A stretch of 64,000 nucleotides of DNA from Leptospirillum sp. (GTDB lineage: Bacteria; Nitrospirota; Leptospirillia; Leptospirillales; Leptospirillaceae): assembly GCA_027315205.1 (NCBI GenBank), contig DAHUYM010000001.1:124001-188000 (forward strand). Reading direction: 5' to 3'. The notes below the pieces were generated by a model. That model was not told the DNA's origin. It searched no databases and saw nothing but the letters and a program-made list of their open reading frames with translations. A program made the position numbers and the translations under genes. Shown here in pieces: positions 34,135-43,812 of this stretch (the first letter of the stretch is position 1; the number at the start of each line of letters is the position of its first letter).

Positions 34135-35358
34135 TCAACCGTTGTCCTCTCCGGAAAGGTTCGATCCACCAACATAGATCCGGGGCGACCGATTGCCCAG
34201 CCGACATATGATTTCATATGGGATCGTCCGGATCTTTCTGGCCATGTCCCAGGCCGTCATGGCTCGGGATTCCCGATTCCCCATCACCGTCACCCAATCC
34301 CCCAGGCTGATCTGTCCATCGGCTTCGGTAAGGTCAACGATGACCATATCCATGCAGACCCTTCCCAGGAACGGGAACCGGACTCCCTCCCGGACCGCCC
34401 AACCCCAATTCGACAGTTCCCGGGGAAGCCCATCGGCGTATCCCAGGCCAAGGACGCCGACCCGGGTCTCCCGTTCAAGGGTGTGGATTCCTCCGTAAGA
34501 TATTCGGCTCTTGGCATGGAGCGTTTTTATCGAGATCAGGCGGGCTTCAACTTTCATGACCGGTTTCCATTCGGACGATGATCGTTCCGGATCGGGGGGG
34601 ATCCCATAAAGAAGGAGTCCCGGCCGGACCCAAAAATGAACCGTTCCGCCCCATCGCTGTCGGAGAGATTTCATGTCCACCTCGGTCCGGCCCGACAGGA
34701 TTGCGGCACTATTCGCCATATGAATCACGATCTCGTTTTGCAAAATTCCATGGGAGGCCAACCCTAAGATGATGGATTCGAACGTGCGGATCTGTGTATC
34801 GGTTCGCACATCGTCCTCGCCATCGGAAAAATGGGTGAGAACGCCTTCCACCTGTACATTTGCCGAGCGGGAAAGAAGGCTTGCAAGCCTTGGAAGATCC
34901 TCAGGAAGAAACCCGAGCCTGCCCATCCCGGTATCCCATTTCAGGTGGATACCGACCGACACATCCGAAAACGATTCCCGCAAAACGTCAAGCTGGTCAA
35001 AGTGATGTATGACGGGAGTCAGCCGGTGCACGACGCAATCCGAAATCTCGTCTGGCAAAAGGCTGCCAAGAACGACGATCCGTCCGGGGACCCCCGCTTC
35101 GCGCAGACGAATTCCCTCTTCGAGCCCCATGACCCCGAACGACCCTATATTCCTCCGGGCCAGGTGGCGGGCGACAGGAAGCATTCCGTGTCCGTAGGCA
35201 TCAGCCTTGACGATGGGGAGTATTTCCGTCCGTCCGGAAAGCCGCGATCGGATTTGAGAAAGATTGAACGAAAGGGCATCGAGATCCACGACAACACGGC
35301 TACGAGACAAGGCACGCTCTCGTCCGGAGATCTCGATAAACGAGGAAGGTGGGCTCAT
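34135..35358 (-). CDS. alr: Alanine racemase
   Basis: Alr makes D-alanine for peptidoglycan with PLP. The 407-residue protein has the PLP-binding Lys in PIVKADAYGHG near residue 51, the family pattern LKWDTGMGRLGF, and the second catalytic base, Tyr, in SRISYGGIHT near residue 285. The GRVCMDMVIVDLT segment at the active-site entrance is also intact. The start is not firmly fixed: the first about 18 residues are unremarkable. It is followed three bases later by mlaE and preceded by frr, linking wall precursor and lipid transport genes to the translation cluster. Confidence 0.94.
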   Translation of the reverse strand: MSPPSSFIEISGRERALSRSRVVVDLDALSFNLSQIRSRLSGRTEILPIVKADAYGHGMLPVARHLARRNIGSFGVMGLEEGIRLREAGVPGRIVVLGSLLPDEISDCVVHRLTPVIHHFDQLDVLRESFSDVSVGIHLKWDTGMGRLGFLPEDLPRLASLLSRSANVQVEGVLTHFSDGEDDVRTDTQIRTFESIILGLASHGILQNEIVIHMANSAAILSGRTEVDMKSLRQRWGGTVHFWVRPGLLLYGIPPDPERSSSEWKPVMKVEARLISIKTLHAKSRISYGGIHTLERETRVGVLGLGYADGLPRELSNWGWAVREGVRFPFLGRVCMDMVIVDLTEADGQISLGDWVTVMGNRESRAMTAWDMARKIRTIPYEIICRLGNRSPRIYVGGSNLSGEDNG

Positions 35359-35374
35359 AGAGCGTGTGTCGCGC

Positions 35375-35929
35375 TCACGTTGTCATGATCTCCTGCTCTT
35401 TTTTCTGCGTCAGATCGTCGACCTTGTGAACCGCCTGATCCGTAAGCTTTTGCAACTCATCCTGGAGACGCTTCATGCGATCTTCCTGAAGGATCCCTTC
35501 GGTTTTTTTCTTTTTAAGGACATCATTCCCGTCGCGTCGGATGTTCCTGATGGCGATTTTGGCCTCTTCCGCCATCTTCTTCAGCAGTTTGACCATTTGC
35601 TTTCGACGCTCTTCGGTCATCGGCGGAACGGCGATCCGGATCAACTTTCCATCGTTCTGGGGCGTCAAGCCTAAATTGGCCGCCATAATGGCCTTTTCAA
35701 TTTCGGGAATCAGTCGGGGCTCCCAAGGAGCAATCGTAATGACGCGATTATCGACGATATTGAGCGTGGACACCTTGTCCAGTGACGTCAGATTGTCATA
35801 ATAGGAAATTTTGACATTTTCCAGCAGGGCGAGTGACGGCCTTCCGGTTCGAAGGGTCTGAATTTCCTTCCGGAAAAAATCATACCCGCCGTCCAAACGC
35901 GTCTGGAACTCCTTGAGTTCGCTGTCCAT
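35375..35929 (-). CDS. frr: Ribosome recycling factor
   Basis: RRF splits post-termination ribosomes together with EF-G. The 184-residue length is standard. Recognised segments are LRTGRPSLALLENVKISYYDN in the N-terminal half (shown here in part as LRTGRPS and NVKISYYDN), IRIAVPPMTEERRKQMVK, and NIRRDGND with the basic hinge residues. It follows pyrH by 30 bases, the common bacterial order rpsB-tsf-pyrH-frr. The ATG at 35929 is preceded by a GGAGGT-type box. Confidence 0.96.
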   Translation of the reverse strand: MDSELKEFQTRLDGGYDFFRKEIQTLRTGRPSLALLENVKISYYDNLTSLDKVSTLNIVDNRVITIAPWEPRLIPEIEKAIMAANLGLTPQNDGKLIRIAVPPMTEERRKQMVKLLKKMAEEAKIAIRNIRRDGNDVLKKKKTEGILQEDRMKRLQDELQKLTDQAVHKVDDLTQKKEQEIMTT

Positions 35930-35959
35930 ACGACCTCCGGATACCCTGCCCCAAAACGG

Positions 35960-36670
35960 TCAGGAATGGACCAGGGTGCCAAGGGGTTCTCCCTGGACCA
36001 CCCTGACGATGTTGTTGTTACCCATCAGGTCAAACACAATGATCGGAAGATTGTTTTCCTTGCACAAGGCGACGGCCGTTGAGTCCATCACCCTCAGATT
36101 TTTCTCGAGCACTTCGGAATAGGTCAATTTCAGAAATTTCCTGGCATTCGGGCTCTTCTTGGGATCCTCGGAATAGATTCCGTCCACTTTTGTCCCCTTC
36201 AGTACCACCTCGGCGCCGATTTCCGTGGCCCTCAAAGCCGCCGCCGTATCCGTCGTGAAAAAGGGATTCCCGGTTCCGGCCGCAAAGATGATCACCCGGC
36301 CCTTTTCGAGGTGCCGGATCGCCCGACGACGAATATACGGTTCGGCAAGGGCTCGCATTTCGATGGCCGAAAGCACTCGCGTCGGAATCCCTTTTTGCTC
36401 GAGCGTCGACTGGAGAGCCAGGCTGTTCAGGACGGTCGCGAGCATACCCATATAGTCGGCGGAAGCGCGTTCGATCCCCTGCTGGATCCCTGCCAGTCCC
36501 CGGAAGAAATTTCCACCTCCGATGACGATGCCCAGTTCGGTTCCCAGCCGGACAAGTTCTTTGATCTCGTCGGCAATCCTTTCCAACACAAGTGGGTCTA
36601 TTCCGAATGCCAAATCCCCCATCAGAGCTTCTCCCGACAATTTCAGGAGAACCCTTTTATAGGAACCCAT
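35960..36670 (-). CDS. pyrH: Uridylate kinase
   Basis: UMP kinase phosphorylates UMP to UDP and is hexameric and GTP-regulated in bacteria. The 236-residue protein has KLSGEAL near residue 9, the Gly-rich [12 protein letters not shown] near residue 50, and the C-terminal [17 protein letters not shown] segment. The ATG overlaps the tsf stop by one base (TGATG), implying coupled translation. No unusual changes noticed. Confidence 0.96.
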   Translation of the reverse strand: MGSYKRVLLKLSGEALMGDLAFGIDPLVLERIADEIKELVRLGTELGIVIGGGNFFRGLAGIQQGIERASADYMGMLATVLNSLALQSTLEQKGIPTRVLSAIEMRALAEPYIRRRAIRHLEKGRVIIFAAGTGNPFFTTDTAAALRATEIGAEVVLKGTKVDGIYSEDPKKSPNARKFLKLTYSEVLEKNLRVMDSTAVALCKENNLPIIVFDLMGNNNIVRVVQGEPLGTLVHS

Positions 36671-37266
36671 CAGACATTCCCCTCTCCGATCTGGAATCGG
36701 GAGAATCGATTTACGGTGATATTCTCGCCCAACTTGGCAATGGACGCAGCTACCAGATCCCGCACCGTAATTCCGGGATCTTTGACATAAGGCTGATCCA
36801 GAAGACAGCTTTCCTGGATCATTTTCTCGAGTTTTCCCGCGACAATCTGACTCCGCACTTTTTCGGGTTTGTCCTTTACCTCGATTTCAAACCGACGGCG
36901 CGATTCTTCGATAATATTCTCGGGGACCGATTTCCGATCCACAAATACCGGGGCAGACGCTGCCACATGCATGGCGAGATTCTTTACGAGTTCCCGAAAG
37001 TCCTCGGTACGCGCCACGAAGTCCGTTTCGCAGTTGACTTCGATCAAGACCCCGATCTTGCTACCGGCATGGATATACGAGGATACGATTCCCTCCGACG
37101 TTTGCCGGTCGGATTTTTTCTGGGCCTGGAGAGCCCCTTTCTTTTTAAGGATTTCAAATGCCTTATCGAGATCGCCGTTCGATTCTGTCAAGGCTTTTCG
37201 ACATTCCAGTATGCCGGCCTGGGTCTTATCCCTCAGATCTTTGACAAGCTGTGCAGAAATCTCCAA
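36670..37266 (-). CDS. tsf: Elongation factor Ts, short form
   Basis: EF-Ts exchanges GDP for GTP on EF-Tu. At 198 residues it is the short form, with the N-terminal UBA-like domain and a single core domain, as in Thermus and cyanobacteria, rather than the about 283-residue E. coli form. The N-terminal motif reads [14 protein letters not shown], a variant of the usual Thr-Gly-Ala-Gly-Met-Met, while the EF-Tu contact TDFVAR is intact. The start is TTG at 37266 behind AGGGG. It lies between rpsB (59 bases upstream) and pyrH. Confidence 0.94.
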   Translation of the reverse strand: MEISAQLVKDLRDKTQAGILECRKALTESNGDLDKAFEILKKKGALQAQKKSDRQTSEGIVSSYIHAGSKIGVLIEVNCETDFVARTEDFRELVKNLAMHVAASAPVFVDRKSVPENIIEESRRRFEIEVKDKPEKVRSQIVAGKLEKMIQESCLLDQPYVKDPGITVRDLVAASIAKLGENITVNRFSRFQIGEGNV

Positions 37267-37325
37267 ACCTCACCCCTTCCTCTCTTCATGACCGTTCCGA
37301 ACGGTACAGAAACGAGTACGTCCGC

Positions 37326-38120
37326 TTATTTTCCGGACGTTTCTTCCTCTTCGCCAACGGTTACGTCGCCTACCCCTTCCGGTTCCCCGACCAGGAGCGG
37401 CTCTTCAGCGACCACCGGTTCATTTCTCTGGACCTGGGCTTCCAAAGCCCCTGCGAGAACAGCGTCGGCAACACCAGCGGTCACGAGGCGGATGGAACGG
37501 ATGGCATCATCGTTAGAAGGGATGGGAAACTGGACAAGATCCGGATCGCAATTCGTGTCCACCATAGCAATCACCGGAATTCCCAGGCGATTGGCCTCGT
37601 GAACGGCGATATGCTCTTTTTTCGGATCAACGACAAAAACCGCCGCCGGGATGTGGCTCATTCCCCTTATCCCATTCAGGATGCTCAACAGCTTCGAATG
37701 TTCCTTCTCGAGACTGGCCACTTCCTTCTTCGGAAGACGTGCAATCTGGTCGGACTCCATCATCGATTCGATCTTCTGGAGACGTTCGACCGATTTGCGA
37801 ACTGTCTGAAGGTTTGTCAGCATGCCTCCGAGCCATCGTTCGGTCACGAAATACATGCCGCACCGTTCGGCTTCCTGCTGAATGATCGGCTGGGCTTGGC
37901 GTTTCGTTCCAACAAATAGAATACTCCCCCGGGCTCTGACGACACTTTTTACAAACTCCCTAGCGGATCGGAACCTTCGCACGGTCTGCTGGAGATCGAG
38001 AATATAGATGCCGTTTCTTTCCCCGTAGATAAATCGTTTCATTTTCGGGTTCCAGCGTTTGGTCTGGTGTCCGAAATGCACGCCCGCTTCAAGCATCTCT
38101 TTCAAAGTTACTTCTGTCAC
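37326..38120 (-). CDS. rpsB: Ribosomal protein S2
   Basis: S2 is a late-assembling protein of the small subunit. The chosen GTG at 38120 has AAGGAG six bases upstream and gives 264 residues. Signatures are [15 protein letters not shown] near the start, [22 protein letters not shown], and [17 protein letters not shown]. The C-terminal about 35 residues form an acidic tail. It leads the translation cluster behind a leader of about 145 bases, which could hold an autoregulatory structure as in many rpsB leaders, though I see no certain fold. Confidence 0.95.
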   Translation of the reverse strand: MTEVTLKEMLEAGVHFGHQTKRWNPKMKRFIYGERNGIYILDLQQTVRRFRSAREFVKSVVRARGSILFVGTKRQAQPIIQQEAERCGMYFVTERWLGGMLTNLQTVRKSVERLQKIESMMESDQIARLPKKEVASLEKEHSKLLSILNGIRGMSHIPAAVFVVDPKKEHIAVHEANRLGIPVIAMVDTNCDPDLVQFPIPSNDDAIRSIRLVTAGVADAVLAGALEAQVQRNEPVVAEEPLLVGEPEGVGDVTVGEEEETSGK

Positions 38121-38271
38121 GTTCCGCTCCTTTTCGATCTGGGGTTGTTCAGACCATATCCGGCTCGCACGCATCCATCCCCTGCGGCCCTGGCTGAGAG
38201 GATTTGGTTGCGTGACCCCTTCGTTCCGGACGGTCAGGATTTATTCCGGGCCGCTTGAAACCATCAAACCT

Positions 38272-38300
38272 ATAATAGTTACTGAATGTTCATTTTGAAA
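38272..38300 (-). promoter_or_regulatory. Possible promoter for the rpsB operon
   Basis: On the minus strand TATTAT (38277-38272) has a weak -35, TTTCAA (38300-38295), at 17 bases. It lies just past the argJ stop, with no terminator hairpin between. Predicted start near 38265 gives a leader of about 145 bases to the rpsB GTG. Confidence 0.35.
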
Positions 38301-38310
38301 TCAATAGCAT

Positions 38311-39525
38311 TTACGTTCGCCCCTTGTACCCGGCATTGATCCGAACGTATTCGATAGAAAGGTCCGTCGTCCAGTATTCTGCTGTCATAGGGCCCATCCC
38401 GAGCGAAACGAGAAGATGTATCTCCGACCCTTTCATGACTTCAAGCGCTTTTTCTTCCTGAAACTCTCCGAGACCCACTCCACGGTGGACCAGAGAAACA
38501 TCCCCGATGTTGATGTCGATACTGTTTTCCCGGACGGGCACACCCGCATTCCCGATCGCCACCATAATCCGGCCCCAGTTTACATCTTCGCCATAGAATG
38601 CGGTCTTGACAAGAACGCTACGCGCGATGGAAGAGGCGATTTTTCGGGCATCGGTCCTGGAACGGGCTCCGTCGACGGTGATATGAATGAATTTCGTGGC
38701 CCCTTCCGCATCCCTAAGCAGGAGAGACTGAAGCTTCTGACATACCTGGTCGAGAGCCGAAACGAAAAGCTCGAAAGAAGACGAGTTGCGAACGATTTTC
38801 GTGTTACCGGCCTTGCCGTTCGCCAGTGCGATGACCGAATCGTTCGTACTGGTTTCTCCGTCAATCGATAGCGTGTGGAACTTCCTGTCGACGACGGTCT
38901 GTAGTGCCGACTTCAAAGCTTCTCTTTCGATACTCGCATCGGTCGTCAGGAAAACCAGCATCGTTGCCATCTGGGGATGGACCATGCCAACACCTTTGGC
39001 CATGCCTCCAATCTTGACAATCGACTTTCCCACCTGGAATTCGCCTTCGGCTTCCTTGGAATAATTATCGGTCGTCATGATGGCTTTTGCACAATCGAGG
39101 TGGTTCTGCGGCGAGAGTTTCTCGACCAGCTGCGGGATGGAACCCAATATCAGATCGATCGGAAGGGGGCGGCCGATCACGCCCGTCGAAGCGCAAAGGA
39201 CCTTTCTCGAGTTGCAGGTCAGGAACTGGGACACTTTTTCGGTCATCCGAAGCGCATCCTGCATCCCCGCTTCGCCAGTGCACGCATTGGCATTCCCGCT
39301 GTTGATCACGATCGCGTTGGCATACCCGGTTTTGATCCTTCTCTGGGAAAGGACGACCGGTGCCGCTTTGATGCGATTGACGGTAAACATTCCCGCCGCA
39401 ACGCATTCCCCTTCGGAGACGAGCAGCGCCAAATCCGGTTTCCCTTTTTTCTTGATTCCACATGAAAGGCCGCTGGCCGAAAATCCTTCCGGGTACGTAA
39501 TACCCCCGCGACTCTTGCGCGTCAT
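38311..39525 (-). CDS. argJ: Glutamate N-acetyltransferase / ornithine acetyltransferase
   Basis: ArgJ transfers the acetyl group from N-acetylornithine to glutamate, recycling it in the arginine pathway. The 404-residue protein starts with the SGLSCGIKKKG substrate segment and contains the autocleavage site in PQMATMLVFLTTDA near residue 195, where the Thr becomes the new N-terminal nucleophile. DGETSTNDS and NWGRIMVAIGNAG are also family hallmarks. Whether it is mono- or bifunctional cannot be told from sequence. It follows argC by 45 bases; argB is not in the window. Confidence 0.94.
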   Translation of the reverse strand: MTRKSRGGITYPEGFSASGLSCGIKKKGKPDLALLVSEGECVAAGMFTVNRIKAAPVVLSQRRIKTGYANAIVINSGNANACTGEAGMQDALRMTEKVSQFLTCNSRKVLCASTGVIGRPLPIDLILGSIPQLVEKLSPQNHLDCAKAIMTTDNYSKEAEGEFQVGKSIVKIGGMAKGVGMVHPQMATMLVFLTTDASIEREALKSALQTVVDRKFHTLSIDGETSTNDSVIALANGKAGNTKIVRNSSSFELFVSALDQVCQKLQSLLLRDAEGATKFIHITVDGARSRTDARKIASSIARSVLVKTAFYGEDVNWGRIMVAIGNAGVPVRENSIDINIGDVSLVHRGVGLGEFQEEKALEVMKGSEIHLLVSLGMGPMTAEYWTTDLSIEYVRINAGYKGRT

Positions 39526-39570
39526 CCAATCTCCTTAAAATAACCACTCTTCCCAGAAATGAGGTTCATT

Positions 39571-40602
39571 TCAGGGAAATGCCCCAATCATTGGCAAACC
39601 GGTTTCTTCGGGGAAGCCGCACATCACGTTCATGGCCTGAATGGCCTGTCCTGCAGCACCTTTCACCAAATTATCGATTGCCGTCATCACCACGAGCATG
39701 TCTTCACGGCATTCCGCATGGATCGCCGTCAGGTTCGTTCCCCGAACTCCGCCCGTATGGGGAGGCACTCCTGGAAAAACAATCTGCCGTTCTTCCCGGT
39801 AAGCTCTCCGGAGGACCTCCTGTGCTTCTTTCGCCGTCAATGGTTTCGAAAGACGCATATAGATCGTGGAAAGAAGGCCCCGGTTTATCGGTACAAGGTG
39901 AGGAACGAAAATCACGGTCGCTGGCATCCCCGAGAGCTGTTCAATCCCCTGTTCCATTTCGGGCACGTGTCGATGGTCAAGGGGTTTGTAAGCCCGAATG
40001 GCTTCGGCAATCTCAGGAAAGTGCGTTTCCAGGGTTAACCCTCGTCCGGCACCCGTCACTCCCGATTTTCCGTCGACGATGATTGGCCCATCGCCGAGGA
40101 AACCGTTTTTTGCAAACGGTAGGATGCCTAGGAGAGCTCCCGTGGGATAACACCCGGGACACGCAAGGATTTCCGATTTCCGGATCGCGTCCCGGTTCCA
40201 CTCGACCAGGGCGTAGGTCGCCCGGGAGAGCCCTTCGGGGAACGGATGATCCATCTTGTACCACTCCTGGAATCGTTCCCTTGACGAAAAACGAAAATCC
40301 GGCCCCAGATCGATGATCCGGACGGGTGTGTCACGATAGGCCCGTGCGACCTTTCCGCTTTGTCCCGCGGGCATGGCCGTGAAAACCACTTCTACATCTT
40401 CCCATGGACGATCTTCAGGGAACTTTTCGATCTTCCCCCAGTGGGGAAGATGGGGAAAGATGGAGGCAAGGGATTCGTTTGCCCGGGTTTCTGCTGCAAT
40501 ATGGGCGATTCGGACGTTCGGATGGGAGGACAGGAGCCGGAACAATTCTCCGCCTCCATAGCCTGAAACACCTATGATCGCGACGCGCAGACTGTCTTTC
40601 AA
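39571..40602 (-). CDS. argC: N-acetyl-gamma-glutamyl-phosphate reductase
   Basis: ArgC reduces acetylglutamyl phosphate to the semialdehyde. The TTG at 40602 has AGGGG seven bases upstream and lies just before the Rossmann motif IIGVSGYGGGELFR; it gives 343 residues, the usual size. The active-site Cys is in ACPGCYPTGALLG near residue 150, followed by SGVTGAGRG. Frame above 40602 is non-family and crosses the rpsI terminator. argJ follows; the other arginine genes argD-F-G-H are about 30 kb away in this window. Confidence 0.94.
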   Translation of the reverse strand: MKDSLRVAIIGVSGYGGGELFRLLSSHPNVRIAHIAAETRANESLASIFPHLPHWGKIEKFPEDRPWEDVEVVFTAMPAGQSGKVARAYRDTPVRIIDLGPDFRFSSRERFQEWYKMDHPFPEGLSRATYALVEWNRDAIRKSEILACPGCYPTGALLGILPFAKNGFLGDGPIIVDGKSGVTGAGRGLTLETHFPEIAEAIRAYKPLDHRHVPEMEQGIEQLSGMPATVIFVPHLVPINRGLLSTIYMRLSKPLTAKEAQEVLRRAYREERQIVFPGVPPHTGGVRGTNLTAIHAECREDMLVVMTAIDNLVKGAAGQAIQAMNVMCGFPEETGLPMIGAFP

Positions 40603-40633
40603 TGTGCAACCCCTAATTGCCTTCAAATGCAAC

Positions 40634-40667
40634 CAAAAAAAAAGGGAGGTTTTCCACCTCCCTTTTA
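40634..40667 (-). terminator. Rho-independent terminator after rpsI
   Basis: On the minus strand AAGGGAGGT and ACCTCCCTT-type arms form a nine- or ten-base stem around a short loop, followed by a run of nine T. It lies 18 bases after the rpsI stop and before the argC TTG, so it separates the ribosomal protein genes from argC-argJ. Confidence 0.9.
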
Positions 40668-40684
40668 TGCGGCGAGGAAAAACC

Positions 40685-41092
40685 CTACCGTTTCGAAAAT
40701 TGGAAGCGCTTCCTGGCGCCTTTTTGTCCGTATTTCTTCCGTTCCTTAATCCTAGGATCGCGCGTAAGGAATCCTTCCTTTTTGAGAGACTCCCTAAGTT
40801 CTGGATTGATTTCAAGAAGGGCGCGGGATATCCCGTGACGGAGAGCTTCGGCCTGGCCGGTCAAACCACCACCGGTCACGCGGGCAAACACATCGATTTT
40901 CGAAAGCATGTTGGTGATTTCCAAGGGTGCCTTGACCTGATTGGCCCAGATGGTTCGGGGAAAATACTCTTCAAGCGGACGGTCGTTGATCCTTATCTGG
41001 CCGGAACCAGCCTGAACCCGCACTCGAGCGATCGCGGTTTTCCTTTTTCCGGTCGCATTTGTCCGATTTTCATCCAATGTTTCACGCTCCAT
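40685..41092 (-). CDS. rpsI: Ribosomal protein S9
   Basis: S9 contacts tRNA in the P site with its basic C-terminal tail. The 135-residue product has [17 protein letters not shown] near the start, [21 protein letters not shown] in the middle, and the [17 protein letters not shown] end. The ATG at 41092 has GGAGG five bases upstream and overlaps the rplM 3' end by 11 bases, the standard rplM-rpsI pair. A strong terminator follows. Confidence 0.96.
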   Translation of the reverse strand: MERETLDENRTNATGKRKTAIARVRVQAGSGQIRINDRPLEEYFPRTIWANQVKAPLEITNMLSKIDVFARVTGGGLTGQAEALRHGISRALLEINPELRESLKKEGFLTRDPRIKERKKYGQKGARKRFQFSKR

Positions 41093-41537
41093 GCCGTCCT
41101 CCGAGCGATACCTCAAGCGGGGACTGGGCTTGATGTTGATGTTCTGCCCCGGAATAAATCCGGAGTCGGGTCAGGTAAATGTTCGAGAGCTTGTTCTTGG
41201 GCAACATCCCTTTGACTGAATGGATCAGGACATTCTCCGGCTTTCGGCCCAGAAGATCCTTGGCCCGCTCCTCCTTGAAACCTCCAGGATAACCGCTATG
41301 GCGGTAATACTTCTTGTCCGTCAGCTTGTTACCGGTCAGGGCGATTTTCGAGGCATTGATGATCACGACAAAGTCACCGAGATCCTGATGGGCCGTATAG
41401 CACACCTTGCTTTTTCCACGGAGTATTCTGGCGGCTTCAACACTCACTTTTCCAAGAGTTTTTCCTTCGGCATCGATCAGATACCACTTCTTGTCCTGTA
41501 CCTCCAAAGGGTTGGCGATACGAGTCGATTTTTCCAT
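41082..41537 (-). CDS. rplM: Ribosomal protein L13
   Basis: L13 is an early-assembly protein of the large subunit. The 151-residue protein has [21 protein letters not shown] near the start, the [18 protein letters not shown] core, [12 protein letters not shown] and the [10 protein letters not shown] signature. A purine-rich tract precedes the ATG; the nearest AGGAGG is about 15 bases away, longer than usual. It follows the radical SAM stop by about 33 bases and overlaps rpsI. Confidence 0.95.
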   Translation of the reverse strand: MEKSTRIANPLEVQDKKWYLIDAEGKTLGKVSVEAARILRGKSKVCYTAHQDLGDFVVIINASKIALTGNKLTDKKYYRHSGYPGGFKEERAKDLLGRKPENVLIHSVKGMLPKNKLSNIYLTRLRIYSGAEHQHQAQSPLEVSLGGRHGA

Positions 41538-41570
41538 TTCTTTTTCTTCTGTCCTCCTAATTCGATCCTG

Positions 41571-43466
41571 TCAGAGCCTCAATGTAATGGGCTTGGCTTC
41601 GATCGGCGCAACTGCCGCAGCCATTTCCCTGGGTGCCAGGGATGGCAGGATCGAACGATACGCGTTATGGACCCTGTCCAGATCGCGCGTGAAAATTGCC
41701 GCAATCTGGGCCATCGATGAATAGAGAGAACCATCCTGGCGATCAAGAAAGAGCTGAACCACGGCAGGCAGGTTTTCTTTCTGGTTGGGGATGGATTTCC
41801 AGAGGCCTTGAATTTTCTCGAAAAACTCCTCTTCCCCTTGCTTCGCCTTCTCCATGACAGGCATGACAATGCAGTCGACCTTTCCCTTAAGCCAATCCAG
41901 TCGGCCAGCCAAAGATAACCCGTTCACGGACAGGCTGTTTCCTGACGAACCGCTAAAGGGAACGACAGAAATTCCGAGTTCGGTCAAAAAGTTCGTCAGG
42001 CTTTGACCGATATCGGTTTCAAGGATGAACCTGGGAACGCCGATCCGGTAGGAAAGACCTTCCTCGCTCTGGGCAGAAACTTCCACGGCCTTCTCGAAGA
42101 CTTGACGCTTCAGCCCCTGCACCCATTCGACATTCTCTTTTTTCCAGTTCTTCAGGAGAAACTTCGCCGAACTCTGGATAAGGACCGAATAAATGTCCTT
42201 CTTCAAGGCATGGCCGAATATGTACTTCCATGAATAGAATTGCTCCATCGCGTCGATGGCAGCAACGTTCAATTCATAAGCCGTCATGTTCTTTGGCCGA
42301 TACACGGCATGATGACCATCGTAAAGGCTCCAGTCGTTCGACAAGAGTTCCCGGTTTCCCGTCGCATAAAACTGGTCATAGTCCGGAGAGCCCGGAAGCG
42401 GGGTCAGGATCATCAGCTGCATCGACTCCAAGCCATATTCTTGAGCAAATCGGCTGGTTTCGTAAATGGTTTCCTTGTCATCCGCATCCGAACCGACGAC
42501 AAACATCCCGTGGATCCGGATTCCGAATTCCTTGAACTTCTTGATGCTGGCAACGATCTTCTCGTATGTCTGACGCTTGTTGAAGAGGTCCAACGTCTTT
42601 GGATTGATCGACTCGAAACCGACAAAAACGTTGAAACAGTTGCTCGCCTTCATGAGCTCCAACAGCTCAGGATCGAACGCTGTCTCGATACGGACCTGGG
42701 CACCCCATTGGGGCGTCAATCCTTCCTCGATCATCCGGCGGAGAAGCTCTTTCGTTCTTTTACGGTTGGCCGTAAACAGGTCATCCGCGAAGAAAACATA
42801 TTTCGGTTTGTTAACCCGGATTTCATCAATAACACGCTCCACGGAATGCATCCGGAAACCATGTCCGTACATGCCCGGAACCGAACAAAAAGTACACGTG
42901 AACGGGCATCCCCTCGACGTGGCGATGGACACCAAGCCACCCTGCTTCCATCCATCCACAAGACTGTAATCCGGGATCGGATTGACATCCAGGTCTTCCT
43001 TGAGGGGACGCTCCGGATTATGGATCTTTCTCCCTCCGCGCCAGTAGGACAACCCCAAGATCTTGTCCATGGGAAGGCTGCCTTCCATGGCGTCCAGAAG
43101 CTCAAAAAGCGTTTCTTCCCCTTCGCCACGGACGACATAGTCCGAATGTTCGAGTGCCTCGTCGGGACAGAACGTGACATGGGTTCCACCCATGACCACG
43201 GGGATACCGGCCTCTCTTACCTTTTGGGCCAAACGATAAGACTGGGGAGCCGTCGAAGTGAGAGCGGAAACCCCCACAACATCAGCAGACATGACCTCGT
43301 TCATATCGACGGGGGCAACATCTTCTATGTAGACGCGAACATCCCACCCACGGTCACGAAGCATGGTGCCAAGCAAGATCACACCCAGACGCGGAATGGT
43401 AAATTTGCTATACACATGAAGATGCGTCGATTTCGGTTCAACGAGAACAAATTTTTTCTTACCCAT
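41571..43466 (-). CDS. B12-binding-type radical SAM protein with long C-terminal extension
   Basis: From the ATG at 43466 (GGGGG box seven bases upstream) the product is 631 residues. An N-terminal Rossmann domain of the cobalamin-binding type (about 1-150, with VVMGGTHVTFCPDEA) precedes a radical SAM core carrying CPFTCTFC (Cys187, Cys191, Cys194). Motifs FVGFESINP and the SMQLMILTPLPGSPDY region are typical of BchE/HpnJ-like enzymes. After about residue 410 comes an extension of some 220 residues without obvious motifs. A ferredoxin gene lies 47 bases upstream and may feed electrons to it. Substrate unknown. Confidence 0.85.
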   Translation of the reverse strand: MGKKKFVLVEPKSTHLHVYSKFTIPRLGVILLGTMLRDRGWDVRVYIEDVAPVDMNEVMSADVVGVSALTSTAPQSYRLAQKVREAGIPVVMGGTHVTFCPDEALEHSDYVVRGEGEETLFELLDAMEGSLPMDKILGLSYWRGGRKIHNPERPLKEDLDVNPIPDYSLVDGWKQGGLVSIATSRGCPFTCTFCSVPGMYGHGFRMHSVERVIDEIRVNKPKYVFFADDLFTANRKRTKELLRRMIEEGLTPQWGAQVRIETAFDPELLELMKASNCFNVFVGFESINPKTLDLFNKRQTYEKIVASIKKFKEFGIRIHGMFVVGSDADDKETIYETSRFAQEYGLESMQLMILTPLPGSPDYDQFYATGNRELLSNDWSLYDGHHAVYRPKNMTAYELNVAAIDAMEQFYSWKYIFGHALKKDIYSVLIQSSAKFLLKNWKKENVEWVQGLKRQVFEKAVEVSAQSEEGLSYRIGVPRFILETDIGQSLTNFLTELGISVVPFSGSSGNSLSVNGLSLAGRLDWLKGKVDCIVMPVMEKAKQGEEEFFEKIQGLWKSIPNQKENLPAVVQLFLDRQDGSLYSSMAQIAAIFTRDLDRVHNAYRSILPSLAPREMAAAVAPIEAKPITLRL

Positions 43467-43513
43467 GGACATACCCCCGTCCTTCAAAGATCCAATACTC
43501 CCGAAGGATTCCA

Positions 43514-43768
43514 TCAACCTTCAGGATGAATCCGGGTTTTCTTTTCAAGGAGCTGTTCCTGTGTTTCCACAACTTCCGGATCAAGGATGCAACATTCATC
43601 GATCGGACACACGGCCGCACACTGGGGATCCTCATGGAAACCCACACATTCGGTGCAAAGCTCGGGATCGATGATGTATATGGGATCCCCTTCGCTGATC
43701 GCGTCATTGGGGCATTCAGGAAGACAGGCTCCGCACGAAATACAATTATCCGCGATTTTCAACGACAT
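43514..43768 (-). CDS. Ferredoxin with two [4Fe-4S] clusters
   Basis: The 84-residue protein has two cluster motifs: CISCGACLPECP at residues 9-20 and a second with an insertion, CTECVGFHEDPQCAAVCP at about 38-55. The insertion between the second and third Cys of the second motif is characteristic of YfhL/Allochromatium-type ferredoxins, whose clusters have unusually low potentials. GAGGAGG seven bases before the ATG is a strong ribosome binding site. The C-terminal Glu/Lys-rich tail is normal for the type. It is directly upstream of the radical SAM gene, so it is the likely electron donor. Confidence 0.93.
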   Translation of the reverse strand: MSLKIADNCISCGACLPECPNDAISEGDPIYIIDPELCTECVGFHEDPQCAAVCPIDECCILDPEVVETQEQLLEKKTRIHPEG

Positions 43769-43812
43769 GCAAAAACCTCCTCATTATCGGATTTAAACGG
43801 ATTCATGCTCAC

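Noticed and set aside
40430-40451. Inverted repeat ATCTTCCCC/GGGGAAGAT
   Set aside because: It lies inside the argC coding region and encodes conserved-looking residues; no T-run or promoter is near.
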